Below, one piece after another: positions 36,124-51,200 of a DNA stretch of 64,000 bases. The notes beneath the pieces are model-generated. The model was not told where the DNA came from. It did not search any database and was given only the letters and a program-made list of their open reading frames with translations. The stretch spans positions 19,448,500-19,512,499 of the forward strand of contig JAVTVX010000013.1 in assembly GCA_033439265.1 (NCBI GenBank). The letters are read 5' to 3'. The translations under genes were made by a program, and so were the position numbers. Each line of letters opens with the position of its first letter. Positions within the stretch are counted from its first letter, which is position 1. This DNA comes from Dillenia suffruticosa (lineage: Eukaryota; Streptophyta; Magnoliopsida; Dilleniales; Dilleniaceae).

Positions 36124-39100
36124 TATTAAGATAATCATTTATTTTCCTATCCAAAAAAAAAAAGTCCGCAGAAAGAACGCTCCTTCTAGACCATGACCTG
36201 GGCCATGGACTCTTGAGAACATCCACAGAAAACCATTCAAACCATCATCCAAATACCAGAAGATAAAAAGAGTAAAATCCACAAATAGTCCCGCAATAAC
36301 TGCAGCTGAAAGCGTATTGCAGCTCCATTCCAAAGATTCCACTCACTACAAGAGACCGTTCATCTCCACAAAATGACCTAGGTTTCTCCAAGGAAAAGTT
36401 CACTTTCCAATACCTCAGAAAATTCTTAACAGCAGCTAAGTTCATTAATACCCTGGAATGGCAGGGAGCCATTCGAGCCACAGACACTAATCAACCAGAG
36501 CCAATTCTTTGTATGCCTCCCTGAAAGTGTTGCAGTTCCAACCGTCCTCTCATAATGTCCTAACCATCCCACCCTTTTGACTTTTTACTTCTACAACCAA
36601 CCTTTCCATCTTCCTCAAGGCCTGAAAACTTGTCATCTGCGAGACTTGATGCCTCAAAAGCTTGAGTTTTGCACAGCCACCACAAGCCTTCAGCATGCCC
36701 ACATCATATTCTTCCTCAAACAATCGATTCTCCTTCTTCATCAAGCTCCCCTGTTGTCCCATCACTACGTATGCTGCTAATATGTCTACTGCATATCATA
36801 GCACTGCAATTCACAACTTATCTTACCCAAACAACGACATCAAGTATGTATACTAACCAGTTATCCAATCAACCATAAAGACCATGTCTAGCATATAAAA
36901 AACCAAATCACAAAATAATTCAGAGAGTAATCTTTTTTGAATATCTATTGCTGTTTTGTGTAATAAGACCTTTCAGTAGCTTTGACCAACTACTGATTTT
37001 AAGACCGGCTTACCTCACACTTTATCCTATGTTCAAGTTTACCGCTCTTATTCCCTAACTTCCATTTAAAATAACTTTAAATAATATTGCAGAAGTCATA
37101 AGTTGTGAGCTAAGGAACTTTGTTGGTATATAAAATCAAGAGAGCAGCATTTAAACCAGAAAATTACACATCAACACAATTTAACAAAGTGTAACATTAT
37201 TTATGGCAAGCTGACTGAAAAAAACACTTTTAGGTGAAGAATAAGAGTCAACTGACGAGTGCAAAACAGAAGTTACAAGAACATATTCATTCAACGACCC
37301 CCCCAAAAAAAAAAACAAAAAAAAGGAAGAAAGGAAAGACATCTGCATATGGCATAAAGCAACAACCATGCGTGCAAAATGACTACATAAATCATTCTTA
37401 AGCATGTTGCACAATTTGGAACCAGAGGAGATAACTTCCTCTGATAAGCAACATACGAAGGCAAATAAAATACAAGGTCTTACCTAATGTCCATAAGAGC
37501 ATATGCTTGCATATGATCATGGTTGAGAAGAATTAGAGGCAGAAGATCAACACGTAAGGATTCTAAACCCAACTGCTCCAATGTAGACAAAAATCTCTGT
37601 CTGACACTATCACAGGAGAAAGGCTTGCACTTCACCACCAGACGTGAATTTGGAACAGCACATAGTATCCTTGCCCACACTTGTAACACTTTAGGTGTTA
37701 TCTAATTAGTGAACGACGAGGAAAAGCCATGAATCAGGGGACATAATGCTTTCTACTAAAAGAGATAAAAACAGAATGTCTTTTCCACCTAATAAATACC
37801 TTTGCCAAATTATTAAAGCTGCCAAATGTGATAAATCCATTTGAAAGAGCAGGAGTCGGACATACGGGTCCAGCCTCAGGGGAAGGGGTGTAACAAAGAA
37901 AGCATTCCGGTAATCTCACCAACTCCTCAACATGCCTGTTATTGGGGAGAGAATCAAATAAAGGTTTTTCCATGGAAGTCATACTGAAATAGATGTGTAA
38001 TTTATACAGATTTAAAATCAAAAGAGTTAGTTAAACCTACTTCTGTTTTGTATCATGAGGGTCAGCCAGAGAATCAGTGATTCTATAGTCAATGCTGGGC
38101 AAGCCCGTTGTATTTGGGTAGCCAATCCAAGTCACCTTCAAAGAAAGCAGTAAAAAAAAAAGAAGAAGAAGATAAAAACATCAAATTTAACTGAAATGAA
38201 AGAAACAGAATTTGGAGAACAAAAAGATATGCCGCAGTACTGGGCTCAAATTTCCACAGAATAAATGGAACAAAAAGGCAGCATCACTGCAAATCACCAA
38301 GGCTACACCATTGCCTTTACAGAGACAATCATCAGATACATAAAGAGGGGAAGGGAGAGAGAGAGAGTTATGATTAGATTGCACAAAATGCATACCAACC
38401 AACTGAATTTAAGGCAGTAGAGCATTCATATATCAAAGCCCACACAACAAAAACTTAATGTAGAACTAGAACCATGCATCTTAGTACATGGAAACGACTC
38501 CAGTTTCTCCTTCCACATGACCAAAACATTGTGAAATGAGTAGAAGTATTTTCCTCAACGTAGTAGTTAGCTTTACAGCTGCTAACAAAGCAATCTAATC
38601 CCACAATTAATTGCTTCAAATATTTTGCATGGGACCCATCATTACCCATTAAGATTTGTTAACTGAAAAGGTGCAGAACCGTATGCCATTGTTCCCAACT
38701 TATTGTTAACAATACAACCAGTAATTTCATATTTATCTTCTAAAACCATATATCCACAACTTGGTCATTGAGATCTGCATGAAGGGAAATAAAGATCCCG
38801 CGTTTCTGACAAAAGATGCAGTACAAACCCTACGGTTGTGTTTGGTAACCTACAATTGGAATTGAGTTTTATTATAATCAATTCCATTTCAATGTCACTG
38901 TCTGATTGACTAGGATATCCATTTAAATTCTCTCTCTCTTGGCTCTGCTAAAATATATAACCTCTTTCTTCAAAACACAATCAAATAGCAACATTGCCCA
39001 AACAATTAATATCAAATTGAAAGGAGAAAAAAAAAAACCTAAGCAAGATTAACATCAAAATTGTATTTCACCCAGGTCTACAATGACTACATTAGGTCGA

Positions 39101-39445
39101 TAATTGTGTTGCTCACATCAAAATAAAACAAACAACATTTTCCAATCACTTAGTAGCAAATCTTAATCGTTAGCAATCCACTACTGAGGAGTTTCAGTGC
39201 AAGATCTTAATATAGGGACGGAGATTCACTGATCAGCAACAGAGATAAAGATTGCAGGGAAGGAGAGAGATTTAGTGAAGGGTCTGAGAGAAGTGCAAGG
39301 GAAGAATCTGTGGAGGTCCCTGCAGTAGAACTTGATGAGGCCAAGCAAGTCTCCCAAGCAATTCAGAAGTCCTTGCCTCCTCGTTATTAGTTCAAGATTG
39401 ACATAGTCGGCTCTCACTTGAAGCTAGCTTAGGGAAACGGGGGAC

Positions 39446-39496
<51 letters not shown>

Positions 39497-42400
39497 TGCA
39501 CAGAGAGTTCTGAAGGAAGAATTTGATGAGTATCAAGAAGAAATTGACGAACAATTGTGGAGTGAAGCACTGAAACCCAAACAGATTTCTCAGTTTATCG
39601 AGGAATTCTTTGTGGAATTGGGATGTTTTAAATCATAGTCCAACTTTTAAAAATATTATTTTGAACCAAACAAGGAATTTGGAGTTGACCTCAAGTTCCA
39701 AGACCCAATTTTTTCCAACTCCAAGGTCCTCAAACAGAATGCACAGAAACTTTGACTACTTAAGAGCAAGATGATGTGAATCAACCATTGAGAAGATAAG
39801 GATGAGAAAATAATGGCTAACAGTATGAACTAACCACAGGACACAAAAAAGTCAAAGTATATTGGAAACATAGACACACATATACCTGAACAGGTGCCGG
39901 ACGACATGCCATTGTCCCCAACTTATTATTAGCTGTATGTCCGGTAAGTTCAACCAAGATGTCAACCTTATCCTCTCTAACCATGCTTGCAACCTTCTTC
40001 TCATCAATTCCATATATGTCTCGCCATATACCACCATTCTTAATAACCTTTTCCTTGAATCTATTAGTTTTAGAATCTGCCTGTGACATCAAAAGGTTTT
40101 AGTTACAATTGACTGAAGTCAGGATGAAACATAGAGCTCTCCTTCTCCATAAATAATAGTATATTTAGTGAATGTTTTGCTAAGTTTCTAAAATCAACAA
40201 AATGAAAGCAAAAGTAGTTCTATTTCAGATCTAAGGGCAAAGAAAAAGAAAGATCACCATGTTGCCAAAGAGCGCAGAGAAGCCAGAAAGCTTAGGTTAA
40301 CTATAGACTGCCAGAAGAGGAAAAAAAAAAAAGGAATGCATACCTTCACCACTGCGGAATAGACCACCACCTTGTACCTTTCATAGTCATGATAAACAAG
40401 TGGGGCTTCAACAAAATATGATACAGAGTGAGTAAAATAATCAGGAGATATATAACCAACAACAAGTGGTCGATCTGGATCTTTTGGGTTTTCCCAAGAA
40501 GTATACTGTGGAAACAACCTCGTGAAGCGCCTACCCCAGGCTCTGCAAGAAAGAATTTCCGTTAAGAACAACAATCAAGGTCGCTAATACGTTAGCCTTC
40601 TCCATTTGACAAAGAACTTGTCACAACTTCAGATTCCCCCCCCCCCCCCCCCAAAAAAAAGGAACATGAAGAATTTTAACCATTATTTGAAAGGGGGAAA
40701 CCAAAACAAACACCAAGCAGAAAGCAGATTTAAAGTGGCCTTGTCTGTAAAGCTCCAGCATTGTACTATCCAAAACCAAGCAACATGGAGGACATCTCTG
40801 AAGCATTAATGCTTCCAGCTTCTAGTGATGAAAGGTGCTAAGGGACAGCTGCACTCAATTTTCTTTCTTATTCAAATTTTATCTTCAGATAAATTAATTC
40901 CATACACAAGACCTAATTTGACATAAAAAGGATTTCAATGGACTAATCTATGGGAATTCAACTATTTTTGTAAAATCAGATTCTCTTCCATGCAAAAGAA
41001 AACATGTTAATTGGAAGATAGCTGCATCAGTAACAGATACTCAAATACTTGCAGGCAAGTAGAAGAATTTGGAAAATAGATATGCTTTAAGGAAATGTCA
41101 TGAAAAACAATTTTGCCTCCGATGCTGCACAGAAGTTGGAGAGTAGGTAAAGTAGGAAGATGAATAATATCATTAAGGTATATCACAACATCCTTAGTTG
41201 CCCACAATAGGGCCCCATTTTCAAATAAGAAACCCATAGGAGCCTAAGATTTCTCAAACAAACTTCTCTTTACATACAAAAAGATGGGGAAAATGGCAAA
41301 GAAATCAATGTGTTTGACTTGCATCCACAAAATCATAATGCCAAAAAACAAGCAATACATAATATGAACATCCATTATTACCCCCCCAAAAAAAATCTAA
41401 ATGGGCACCATGTAAATAAAAGGAAACCTGTGAGCCTCGAAAAGTTTATCATCCTTTCCCTCATTGATGTAGTTCATTGCTAGCAGTCGATTCTGCAGTA
41501 AATGAATGAAAGATATAAGACACAGAAGTTTCAGAAAAAGAGCATGAAACAGAAAATCCGACCTACATTTTTACCATACTTTTGTTCCCAGAGACCTCAT
41601 CCCAACAAATTCAATCAAGAGAATTTTCATGCATTTGGTGGAGAATACACTATATGTCGTACACTAAATATGTGCAATACTAAAAATACTATAAATCTTC
41701 ACTGCAAAATAATATTAGTGGCAATAATCCTTAGTGTATGACATACTATTTTGTTGATTGACATGATCTTTTAGAGAAGGAGGTCCTAAGTTCAAAACTC
41801 ACTGAGCAACTTTAACCCATTTGACATTCCATGTGCTTATTGACTTGGGGAAAATTACACCACAGGTCCTTAATGTTTGGGTTCAACTTCACCCTATTAT
41901 TTGTAAGGGTAAGAAAATTGTCCCAAACATTATGATTTAATAACAGAATCCACCTTCCACTGGTATTCAAAGATCTCTGTACCCACTATGCTCTTGCAAA
42001 ATTGCTACAATTTAGAACTGAGTTTCGTATCAAAGTTAAGTGGGGCATGACTTGATCTTCATGTTTAAGTGGTATATTCTTTAGCAAGAATGGTTCCATG
42101 ATTAGTTTTCATTAGACTACTAACAACTTCTAACTATTGTATGCTCTATTATAACTATGGTATGCTTCTGACTTTATTGCATTAGATATTTTTTGCCACG
42201 TACAGTGTAACCAAAAAAGATTTCAAGGATGAATTTTTGTTACTAAATCATTACGTTTAAAATGATTTTGTTACCTTTAGAAACCTTAAGAACATTTATG
42301 AAATTGGACCAAATGTAATTCTCCCGTTGTCTTACATCTTATTTAAAAAAAATGTCATGGAAAAAGTTACAGCTAAAATTAACACCAAACTTCTTATTTC

Positions 42401-45174
42401 ACACATAAAAACATAGCAAAGACTTGATTGTCCAAGTTGGACTCGGACAATAATACTAAACCAGACAACATGAGCACCAATCCAAGAGTGCTCATATTCC
42501 TGTGAAAAGAAAAATGACCAAAATCACTATGGTGTAAAAACTGTGGTTTCATCCTGTAAGTAATTTAACACATTAATAGGGTGCACATAAGGGTGCAAAT
42601 TAGTCTGGATCATACTAAGAGTCAACCCAGCCAAATTTTTTTTTGTTTGGTTTTGGAGTTAGTTGGTCCTTTAGTTCCATCTATACTATGACCAAAGGGT
42701 ATGATTATCTGCAGCAGTCCTGAATAAACTATGTATATCCACAAAATCCTACCTACGAAGCACATACAAGCACAATACACAAGACAACATGAAGGAACAT
42801 GATTTTATCTTACTACTATATGGATAAATTTCATTGTTAAAAAATGATAGAAAAAGAATTTAGATGTTTTAGAAAAGATACATAAAGCTCTAAAGATGAG
42901 AAATCCTTAAGAAAATGACCAAACAAAGAGCAAAAAAGAACCTAATAAAGTAAGTATTAAGCTCCTGGCCAACTGTCAAAACAAGCCCATATGTGTCTTC
43001 AAGGTTTCATACAAGCATGGTGTGCCCTTGAACTTCTCTCCCTCTCTCGCGGATATTTTTTCTCTGGATAAGACAGATTGCAGATCTACACAAGGACACG
43101 GGTTTGCTTGAATTAGGCTTGGTTAGGGATTTTCTGAATGACACGGTTCTTGGGTATAACTTTACAATGGTATCTTAAAGTTTGGCTCCAGAACCAGCAG
43201 ATATGACCCAACTTGTAACTTCTAGGTGCAACAAAATTACATGTGCAGAATAAAAACCTAGAAAGTCATTACCATCAGCAGCAGTCGGACCAGTTGTCCG
43301 CAGCTTATTAAAATTCGAGGGCTGGAATAAATGATGGTTTGCACTAACCTTGGCAGCCTGCCAAGTCTGCAATCTTTAAAATCATAGCAAGATGATTGTT
43401 TGACTGTTAACCGTTTAATCTTGCAAAAAATATATTGGCCTTTGGTGAGAGCAGATACTTTTACCTGATCAATCAAACAAGGGTCTTGCAATTAGGAGTT
43501 AGAGGGCTTACATGGTCATGACAATTGAGAAGGAGCATTTTGACTGAAACATGGTATGCCTGAGAAAAATGAGGCTCCACAAGACCAAGTAGATCATATA
43601 ATTCTGATGATAGAATTGTCTAAGGGCTAGGATGTTTTACAAGTCTTATCATGTTTGGTGGGGAGTAGGTCCCCCTTTTTCACGCTTGACCATGGAGTTC
43701 CCAATTCCAAAATTCTCAAGTAACTCATTTGGCATGTTCTTAGACTGAAGCAGATAGTCAAGAGTGTATTTGCTAAAGTGATATAGAAAGATCGGTCATT
43801 TTTCTTCTTTGGTAAGTTCAAGGTACAAAGAATACAAGGAAGAACTTAATATGCCTTATTATGTGCCAATTTGCCCATGGAGGTAAGTTAAGGCTGCAAA
43901 TATTTTCCATAGAATGAAATACAGATGCACCCTCAAAGGTCTCAGCCAGGGAAACACCTCAGGAATGAATCCCAAATTTACAACTTAACAAGAAGAGTGG
44001 AATGCAAGAGTACCAGATGGTTTTTTTTTTTCCTTTTCTGTAAAATCAGAATGTAACTAAATCACATGCTCCTTCGATATTAGGCAGTGAGAGCACTTAA
44101 ATTCAATAAGATGAGGCAAACTCCAGTAAAAGATAATCTCCCATCGTCATAATGAAAGGAATTAGGGGCTCCTAGTATTAGGAGAGTTTTTCCATCAGAG
44201 TCATGGAGAGTAGAGGCTTATTCATAGGAAGCACCACCTTTCAGGTCTGTTTCATATTCTACTTCTGCTGGTTGATCAGGAAAAGCATAAATTGCAATCG
44301 GCCAATCCCAAAATATATCAAAAGAAAAAGGTTCTGACATCAAAATCCCAAGGAAAATTATTGCGAACCAATGATTCATCCAAAAGCTTAAATTCATTGT
44401 GATTAATACTGATCTAGTTCATTTCTTAAAAGAAAATCTAGTTCCAAGTCTCTGATGAACAGAGGGCACTTTGTAAATGTTTCAGCAAATCATAGATCAT
44501 TACCAATATCAGCTTGCTTAAAAAAAAAAAAAAAATCCAATAAGCAGCCAATAAACATACCTGGCCTGCATTACGAGAATCAGGATCGATCTTAAGGCAT
44601 TGTTCATATGCTTCAATGGCGTGAGAAATATTTCCAGCATCTCTGTAAAGAACCCCTACAATTGAAAATTTTCAGGATGCCGCTCTATAATGGAAAAGCT
44701 GAAAACACAGAAGCCAATAGTTGGGGAAAAGCTCCATAACAAACTTAAAGAGTAGGAGAAGTAATTTAAAACACTAGAGATGCACAAGCATTCTAGGCTA
44801 TTAAACAACAAGAAGAACAAAATATGATTGTAGCAGAAATGAGGACGATTAAGTGGATGTGTGACAAAACTAGAAAAGATAGAATTAGAAATAAAGAAAT
44901 TCATAACAGGTTGGGAGTTAGTTCAATTGTAGATAAGCTCCAAGAGTGTCGTCGGAGGTGGTTTGGGTATATGTGTAAAGAAGACCAAAAAATGCATAGA
45001 TTAGGAGAATCGATAACTTAAATATAGAAGATTTAATAAAACGTAGAGATATACCGCTGAAAACTTGGATGCAAATTATCCGTAAAGACATGATAGTTAA
45101 TTCTCTAGATGAGAAGATAGTTTTGAATAAGAATGAGTGGCGTAGAAGAATTTACATAAATTAAACCAACATAT

Positions 45175-45218
<44 letters not shown>

Positions 45219-48200
45219 CATCTTTATATTTGTCACTCCAATGGCCGACCTAAGTTGTTGAGATTAAAACTCAGATTGTTGTTATTGTTGTACAGATGCA
45301 CAAGCATCACACATTAGTATATGACAATTATGATTCCGAAAATGATGGACAAATAACCAGCAAAAGACGCAAAAATTTGGAAAAAAAATGATTATAGATA
45401 ACATCTTATTAGCATCATAACAAACCATGAGTGTAAAAATAGATTGAAGAAGACAAACACAAGATTCCAGAGTCAAAATTGTACCAAACCCAGATAACAG
45501 AGAAAACTTTGTAAATCTAGGAATCTATACCCTCAACTCACTATAAATATTTAGCAAACAGCCAAAGGAAATCAAGCACAGAAATTAGCATGTCCAGTAA
45601 AACTCATTGAGCAATGAAGCAGATGATCTACCACCTCAAGATTCCTCAGACAGAAAGAGAGACTGTTATTACTCCTCCTTCCTGACTGTTTTCTTTGTCA
45701 AGAGTTCTGTCCCAAGATCCTTTACGAGTAGAAAAAGCATCCTCCAGGGGATTTAAAGCCTTGCAAAACCACTTTCTGCAGGAAATTCTCTCTCCTGCCT
45801 AAATCAACCACTAGCAGAATTATGCTGTAAAACCACACGTTTAAACAGGCAACGTCTGTCAAGGGAAAAAGGCCTTCTCTCATCAAGAGAACAAACTATT
45901 CTATGAAATGAACAAGAGAGCGTGACGAGAAACTGGGCAGGATATGTACATAGTCTTCCATCACATGTCATGCCTCTCTTTCCAATAATTCTTTGTTGCA
46001 AGGTGCGAAACAAAGCAACGAACAAATCTTTCAGGGCTTCTTGAGGAAGACATTAGAATGAATTTAGCTAGATGGAAGGTGGTACACAACCTATAAGGTG
46101 TCTGTCTTTAAGCAAACTTTCTGTCATTACAATCAGGCTTTGTTCATACTTGGCCATAGGTCGAACTTTTGGTTGTCAAGGATCATAGGAACAAGAATTT
46201 ACATTAAAAAAAGGATAATATGCCCTCTCTAGAGGCTCAAATAGAACAAGGGAAAAAGTTATCCTCTCCAAAGACATATACAAAGAAAACCAACCAGAAG
46301 AAAAAGAACACTAAGTCATGAGAAACTGTACTCTAATCCTGCTTTGTTCATACTTGGCCATGGGTCAAACTTTTGGTTGTCAAGGATCACAGGAAAAACA
46401 ATTTACATTAAAAAAAGGAAAATATACCCTCTCTAGAGGTTCAGATAGAACAAGGGAAAAAGTTATCCTCTCCAAAGACATATAGAAAGAAAACCAACCG
46501 GAAGAAAAAGAACACTAAATCATGAGAAACTGTACTCTAATCCTGCTTTACTATAATTCTTCTGTAGACAAAAATGAAGCTTAAAATATAGATAAGATGG
46601 CTTTCCCGTCAAAAATACAAGCCAATCTATTTGTCCAAATTTAAGAAAAAACCACCCATCTTGCACAAATTCAAGGAATCTTAGTGTCTGAGAGCAACCC
46701 AAAACTCTTATAATCAATCAACACAAATTCATCAAATTCTCCGGAGGGACCAAAAAGATCAAGAATCCAAGTAGTGAAAAGACGTGATCCCAATATCCAC
46801 TTCAATACACGAGGGGATTAAGCCATTGGCCTCCTCTACAACATATCCTTCAAATTAATTCTACTAAGCAATGATTATGGAAGCCTACGCTTAAAAGGAG
46901 CTCTAATCTACCAAACACTACTCAAAGCAGAGTTAGGTGAATAAGTCCATTTAACCACACACATCTATCTAAAGCATGGATGAAGTGAGAGTCTCCCAAT
47001 ACAACAACAACAACAACCTGAGCCTTAATCACAACAATTTGGGGTCGGCCATTTGAGAGACTAGCATGAGGATTTAAAATAAAAAATATAAATATAAATA
47101 AAAGTAAAAATATAAATATAAATTTAAAAAATGAATAGATAAAAATAAACAAATAAATAAATAAATACGATTGTTTAATTTGTGCGGATTCTTCTACGCC
47201 ACTAATTCGTATTTAAAGTCATCTTCTCGTCTAAATTCTCAGCTATCATATATTTACAGATAACTTGCATCCAAATTTTCAGCGGTTTACCTCTACATTT
47301 TACTATATCTCCTATATTCAAGTTTTCGACTTTTCTAACCAGTGCATCTTTGGGTCTTCTTTGTACATACCCAAACGATCTCAGACGACACTCTCGCATT
47401 TTATCCACAATTGAACTAATTCCCAATTTTTTACGAATCTCTTCATTTCTAATTTTATCTTTTCTAGTTTTACCACACATCCACCTAAGTATTATGAGAG
47501 CCTCTCAATGAGTAAATCTAATGAAGGGCTCATTATTATAGTTTATTCATCATTTAGGTTTTTGAGATTTTGTTTTTTTGGATGAATAAGTTGGGTATTT
47601 GAGATATTTTTGATTAATCACAAAACCATAAACAATCCTGAACTTTAGATCTATTCACAAATAATCCCAAGATTTTAATTATAGTTATTTACTCCAGACC
47701 TTTTGAAATAGGTTTCAATGTCCCTCCTAATTGGACCACATTAAGGTTTTGCATCTCATCTCCGTCCTGATTATTCACAAGAAATCTTAATCTAGTCTCC
47801 AAATTATGTCTATCACTTCTATTCTTCCTCTTTCTTCCCTCTCTGGAAATGGTTCACAAAATTTTCCCCAAGAACCTTTTAGGTTTCGACGTTGATGATA
47901 ATTTTCACCAAATTTAACTCTTCCAAATGAAAATTTCACAAGAATTTCATATTAAGTCTCCAAATAAATCTTTCACTTGTTTCTAAGTATTGCTTCCTCT
48001 CTCTCTCTCTCTCTCTCTCTAGAATGTTCTTTTTCGCCAGAGAGGAAGAAGAAAAAAACAAGGGTGTCTTGCATGTGACCTTAAACTGGACAGCAAAAGA
48101 TGAAAAGGACCATGGTTGGGCTTGGATACCAAAATTGATGCAAAATGAGATGGAGGGAATTTGAGATAGAAGAGGATTAAAGTTGGAAGGAAGCAAGAGA

Positions 48201-51200
48201 AGCCAGAGAAATGAGAGAGAGAAAGAGAGAGATTCAACAATAGATATCATTATCTCAAGCGCATAACATTCAATAAACTCAATGTCTAAATATATCGACA
48301 ATGCTCTAAAAATCACAAAAATAAAATAAACTAGGACTCAAACTAATAAAACAAATCGAATCCAAATAATAAATATCCTAAGCACCTAAATAGTAAATAT
48401 AGCAATGCATACTCCATTAGAATAAAATTGGGAAACTGAAGAGTGAATGTCCCAAAAATAAACGCAGAAAAGGTCCATGATTAGTGAAGGAATGTCCTAA
48501 GAAGGTACATAATTACTGAAAAAGACAGATAGAAATTAACGCATCATGAAATATTCTCAAACTCACATTGATAATTGTGAAGTGAATGTCCCAAGAAGGT
48601 CCACAATTAGTGAAAAAGACAAAGATAGAAATTAAGGCATCATGAAAGAAAGACAACGAAAAGGTAGAATGGGAAAAGGAGCTAAACAATCATCATCAAT
48701 CTGAAAATTCACCAAAAACAAGCACAGATGCCTAAATCAACTTAATAATCGGTAAAGGGATATTACAAGAACACACATGAGAGATAAATGCCCAACAGCT
48801 CATTGGCTTACATAAGTTGTGGGATCAGAGAAAATCTTGCTTTCAATGATCTTGTGTCAAAAACAGTTAGGTCTGGATAATATCTCCATGATTATTGTAC
48901 AACTAGGGCAATGATTTTGGATCACATTTCAGGGCCTAGTCCCCCATTTGATTTAGGTTTAAGAATAGCATTTTTATTCCCCATAGCTCAATAATTACAA
49001 AAGACTTCTTACAAACAGGAAAACTTCTTAGATTTACCACCAACAATTACCATAAAAATTTGAAGTATCTAGTTTCCTCAGAAAATCTTTTATTGATATT
49101 GGTATTTTATATTTAATCTCTATTGCTTGCCCCTTGTTAAGTGTCGCTTCCTATGACACATCCATGAGTTCTCCTTTGACTTGGAGAGAGAGGAAAAAAT
49201 CTGCTGATGTAAAGCATTTTTTTTATTGAAAAGAAATATAGGTATTAGAAGTTAATAAGAATATATAAATACCCATTCTTATGAGCAAGTAATATAAATT
49301 ACAATAAGTAAAACCAAAACATTAATACAACAGTGTTCTCCAACCCCTCTTCAAATCTTCTAAACCATAATCACTAAAGCCTCCTAAGGTGTGAGCCCAC
49401 AAAGAAGTGTAAAAAGCAATCTTATCCCAAAGAAGAGAAGGATCAACAGTCTGCTGAAAATTCTTGCATCGCGTTCTCCCAAATATACCAAGGAATAGCC
49501 AAAAACTTCAAAAACCATTGAGCATCCTTCTTCCCTCCAAAACCCCCTTTGTGAGAAACAAATCAAGAAGGTTCCTAACCCATACATTGCCACATAGCAA
49601 CCAAGTGGTTCCACATCTCCCACTTAACAAAACAATGCATTTTAGTTTAGTATTTACCAGTTATACCATTTATAAACATCCCACCAATTAAACCAGTTGT
49701 AGACGCATACAAAAACATAAGCGCATGCACATACCATGACTACACGACGTGACTGGCAAACATATAAAGGCTTCACTTCTTTGACCCCACACAGTCACGA
49801 AGAGAAAAACACTTGCAGACTATGATAAGAACATTCCAGGCAAATGGCAAAGGAGGTCATTGCTGAGGTCTACAAGTATGATCAGACACAATTACATGTT
49901 ACATAAAATTGCATTCATAATATAAATAATATATATAGAACTGCTGCTACCAAAAAATAAAATAAAATAAAATAATCCTCATAGGTCTTGTAAATTTTGC
50001 ATAATGTAAATCGGTGTGATTATATCTTTCATCTATTATCTTGGATTGAACCCAACAATGTTATACTTTGCAATGCTGTATATAGGAGGAGAAAATACCT
50101 AAGTTATTGTAGGCTTCTGCATATGTAGGATTGGCAACAATGGCTTTCTCAATCATGCTTGCAGCAGCATCCATCTTACCCTGTAAAGGATAGGAAGTTA
50201 CCTCACTACAGCAGTCAAATCATCCCACAAAAAGAAAATTGATGGATACTGAACCTGGACTGTATAGACAACACCAAGATTGTTCAAAGACTGGGAGAAG
50301 TTTGGTTTGATTGACAAAGCCAACTGCAAAATGCAAACATTTCAGTCATAACCATATTAATAAAAACAAAACAGCACCCTCGCAACACATTAAGAGTAGA
50401 GTTGTAACAGAAATCTGACAATAGTAATGGTAATTGCCTGGTAGCACTCCACAGCTTTATCAAGGTTATCCCGGTCCTTGTATATAACTCCCAAATTGTT
50501 GCATGCCTCCGCACAATGAGGATTAAAGTGAAAAGCAAGTTCATAAAAGACAATTGCCTGCTTTAACAAAATCATGTCAAATACCAAAGAGACCAACTTA
50601 ACACAAAAGGTTTTTCAATTTGAAGCACCTGCAGATAAAAGATCAGCCAGGAAGACATATTCACAATTAAAAATGGCAGACAGAATCTGTCCTTCAAATT
50701 TCTCTGAGCAGACTTTGGAAGGTGAAAAAAAAAAGGAATTTCAGAGGGTCAACAAATAGACATGACTTACCATGTCAAACCTCAGCATTTCACCATATGC
50801 AACCCCAAGATTATACATGGCATCAGCATAGTGCCAATTATAGTACAGAGCCTTCTTGTAATATGTCACACCTTGACTAATATCTCCTTCCAATTTAACC
50901 TGAAAATATACATCACCAAGTGAAAAATAAGAAATTAATATTACTTAGTAGCGAATGATTTTGATGTGAAGCCAAATAAATATCCTTTTAAAATAGGTCT
51001 CTAATACAGAAGGGCAAAAAATTTTTAATGAAAAAAGTTTGCAGATCTCTACAATCACTGGGTTATTCCAGGAAATCACCCAAATTTGTTTATCACTATA
51101 CAGATGCTCTGATTGGTGGAAGAATGCATCTTCTCTGTGGAAATGTACTCTTACAGTTCTCTCTTATGCATCTGGATGGAAAATTGAAATACATACGATG

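Noticed and set aside
36130-36770. Possible retroposed gene on the minus strand to the right of the 35-nt T run
   Set aside because: The poly(A)-like run is suggestive, but no target duplication or recognisable protein family was found.
41740-41880. Possible further SINE, with a B-box-like aagttcaaaactc
   Set aside because: It lacks the family 3' domain and target duplication; one box-like motif is not enough.
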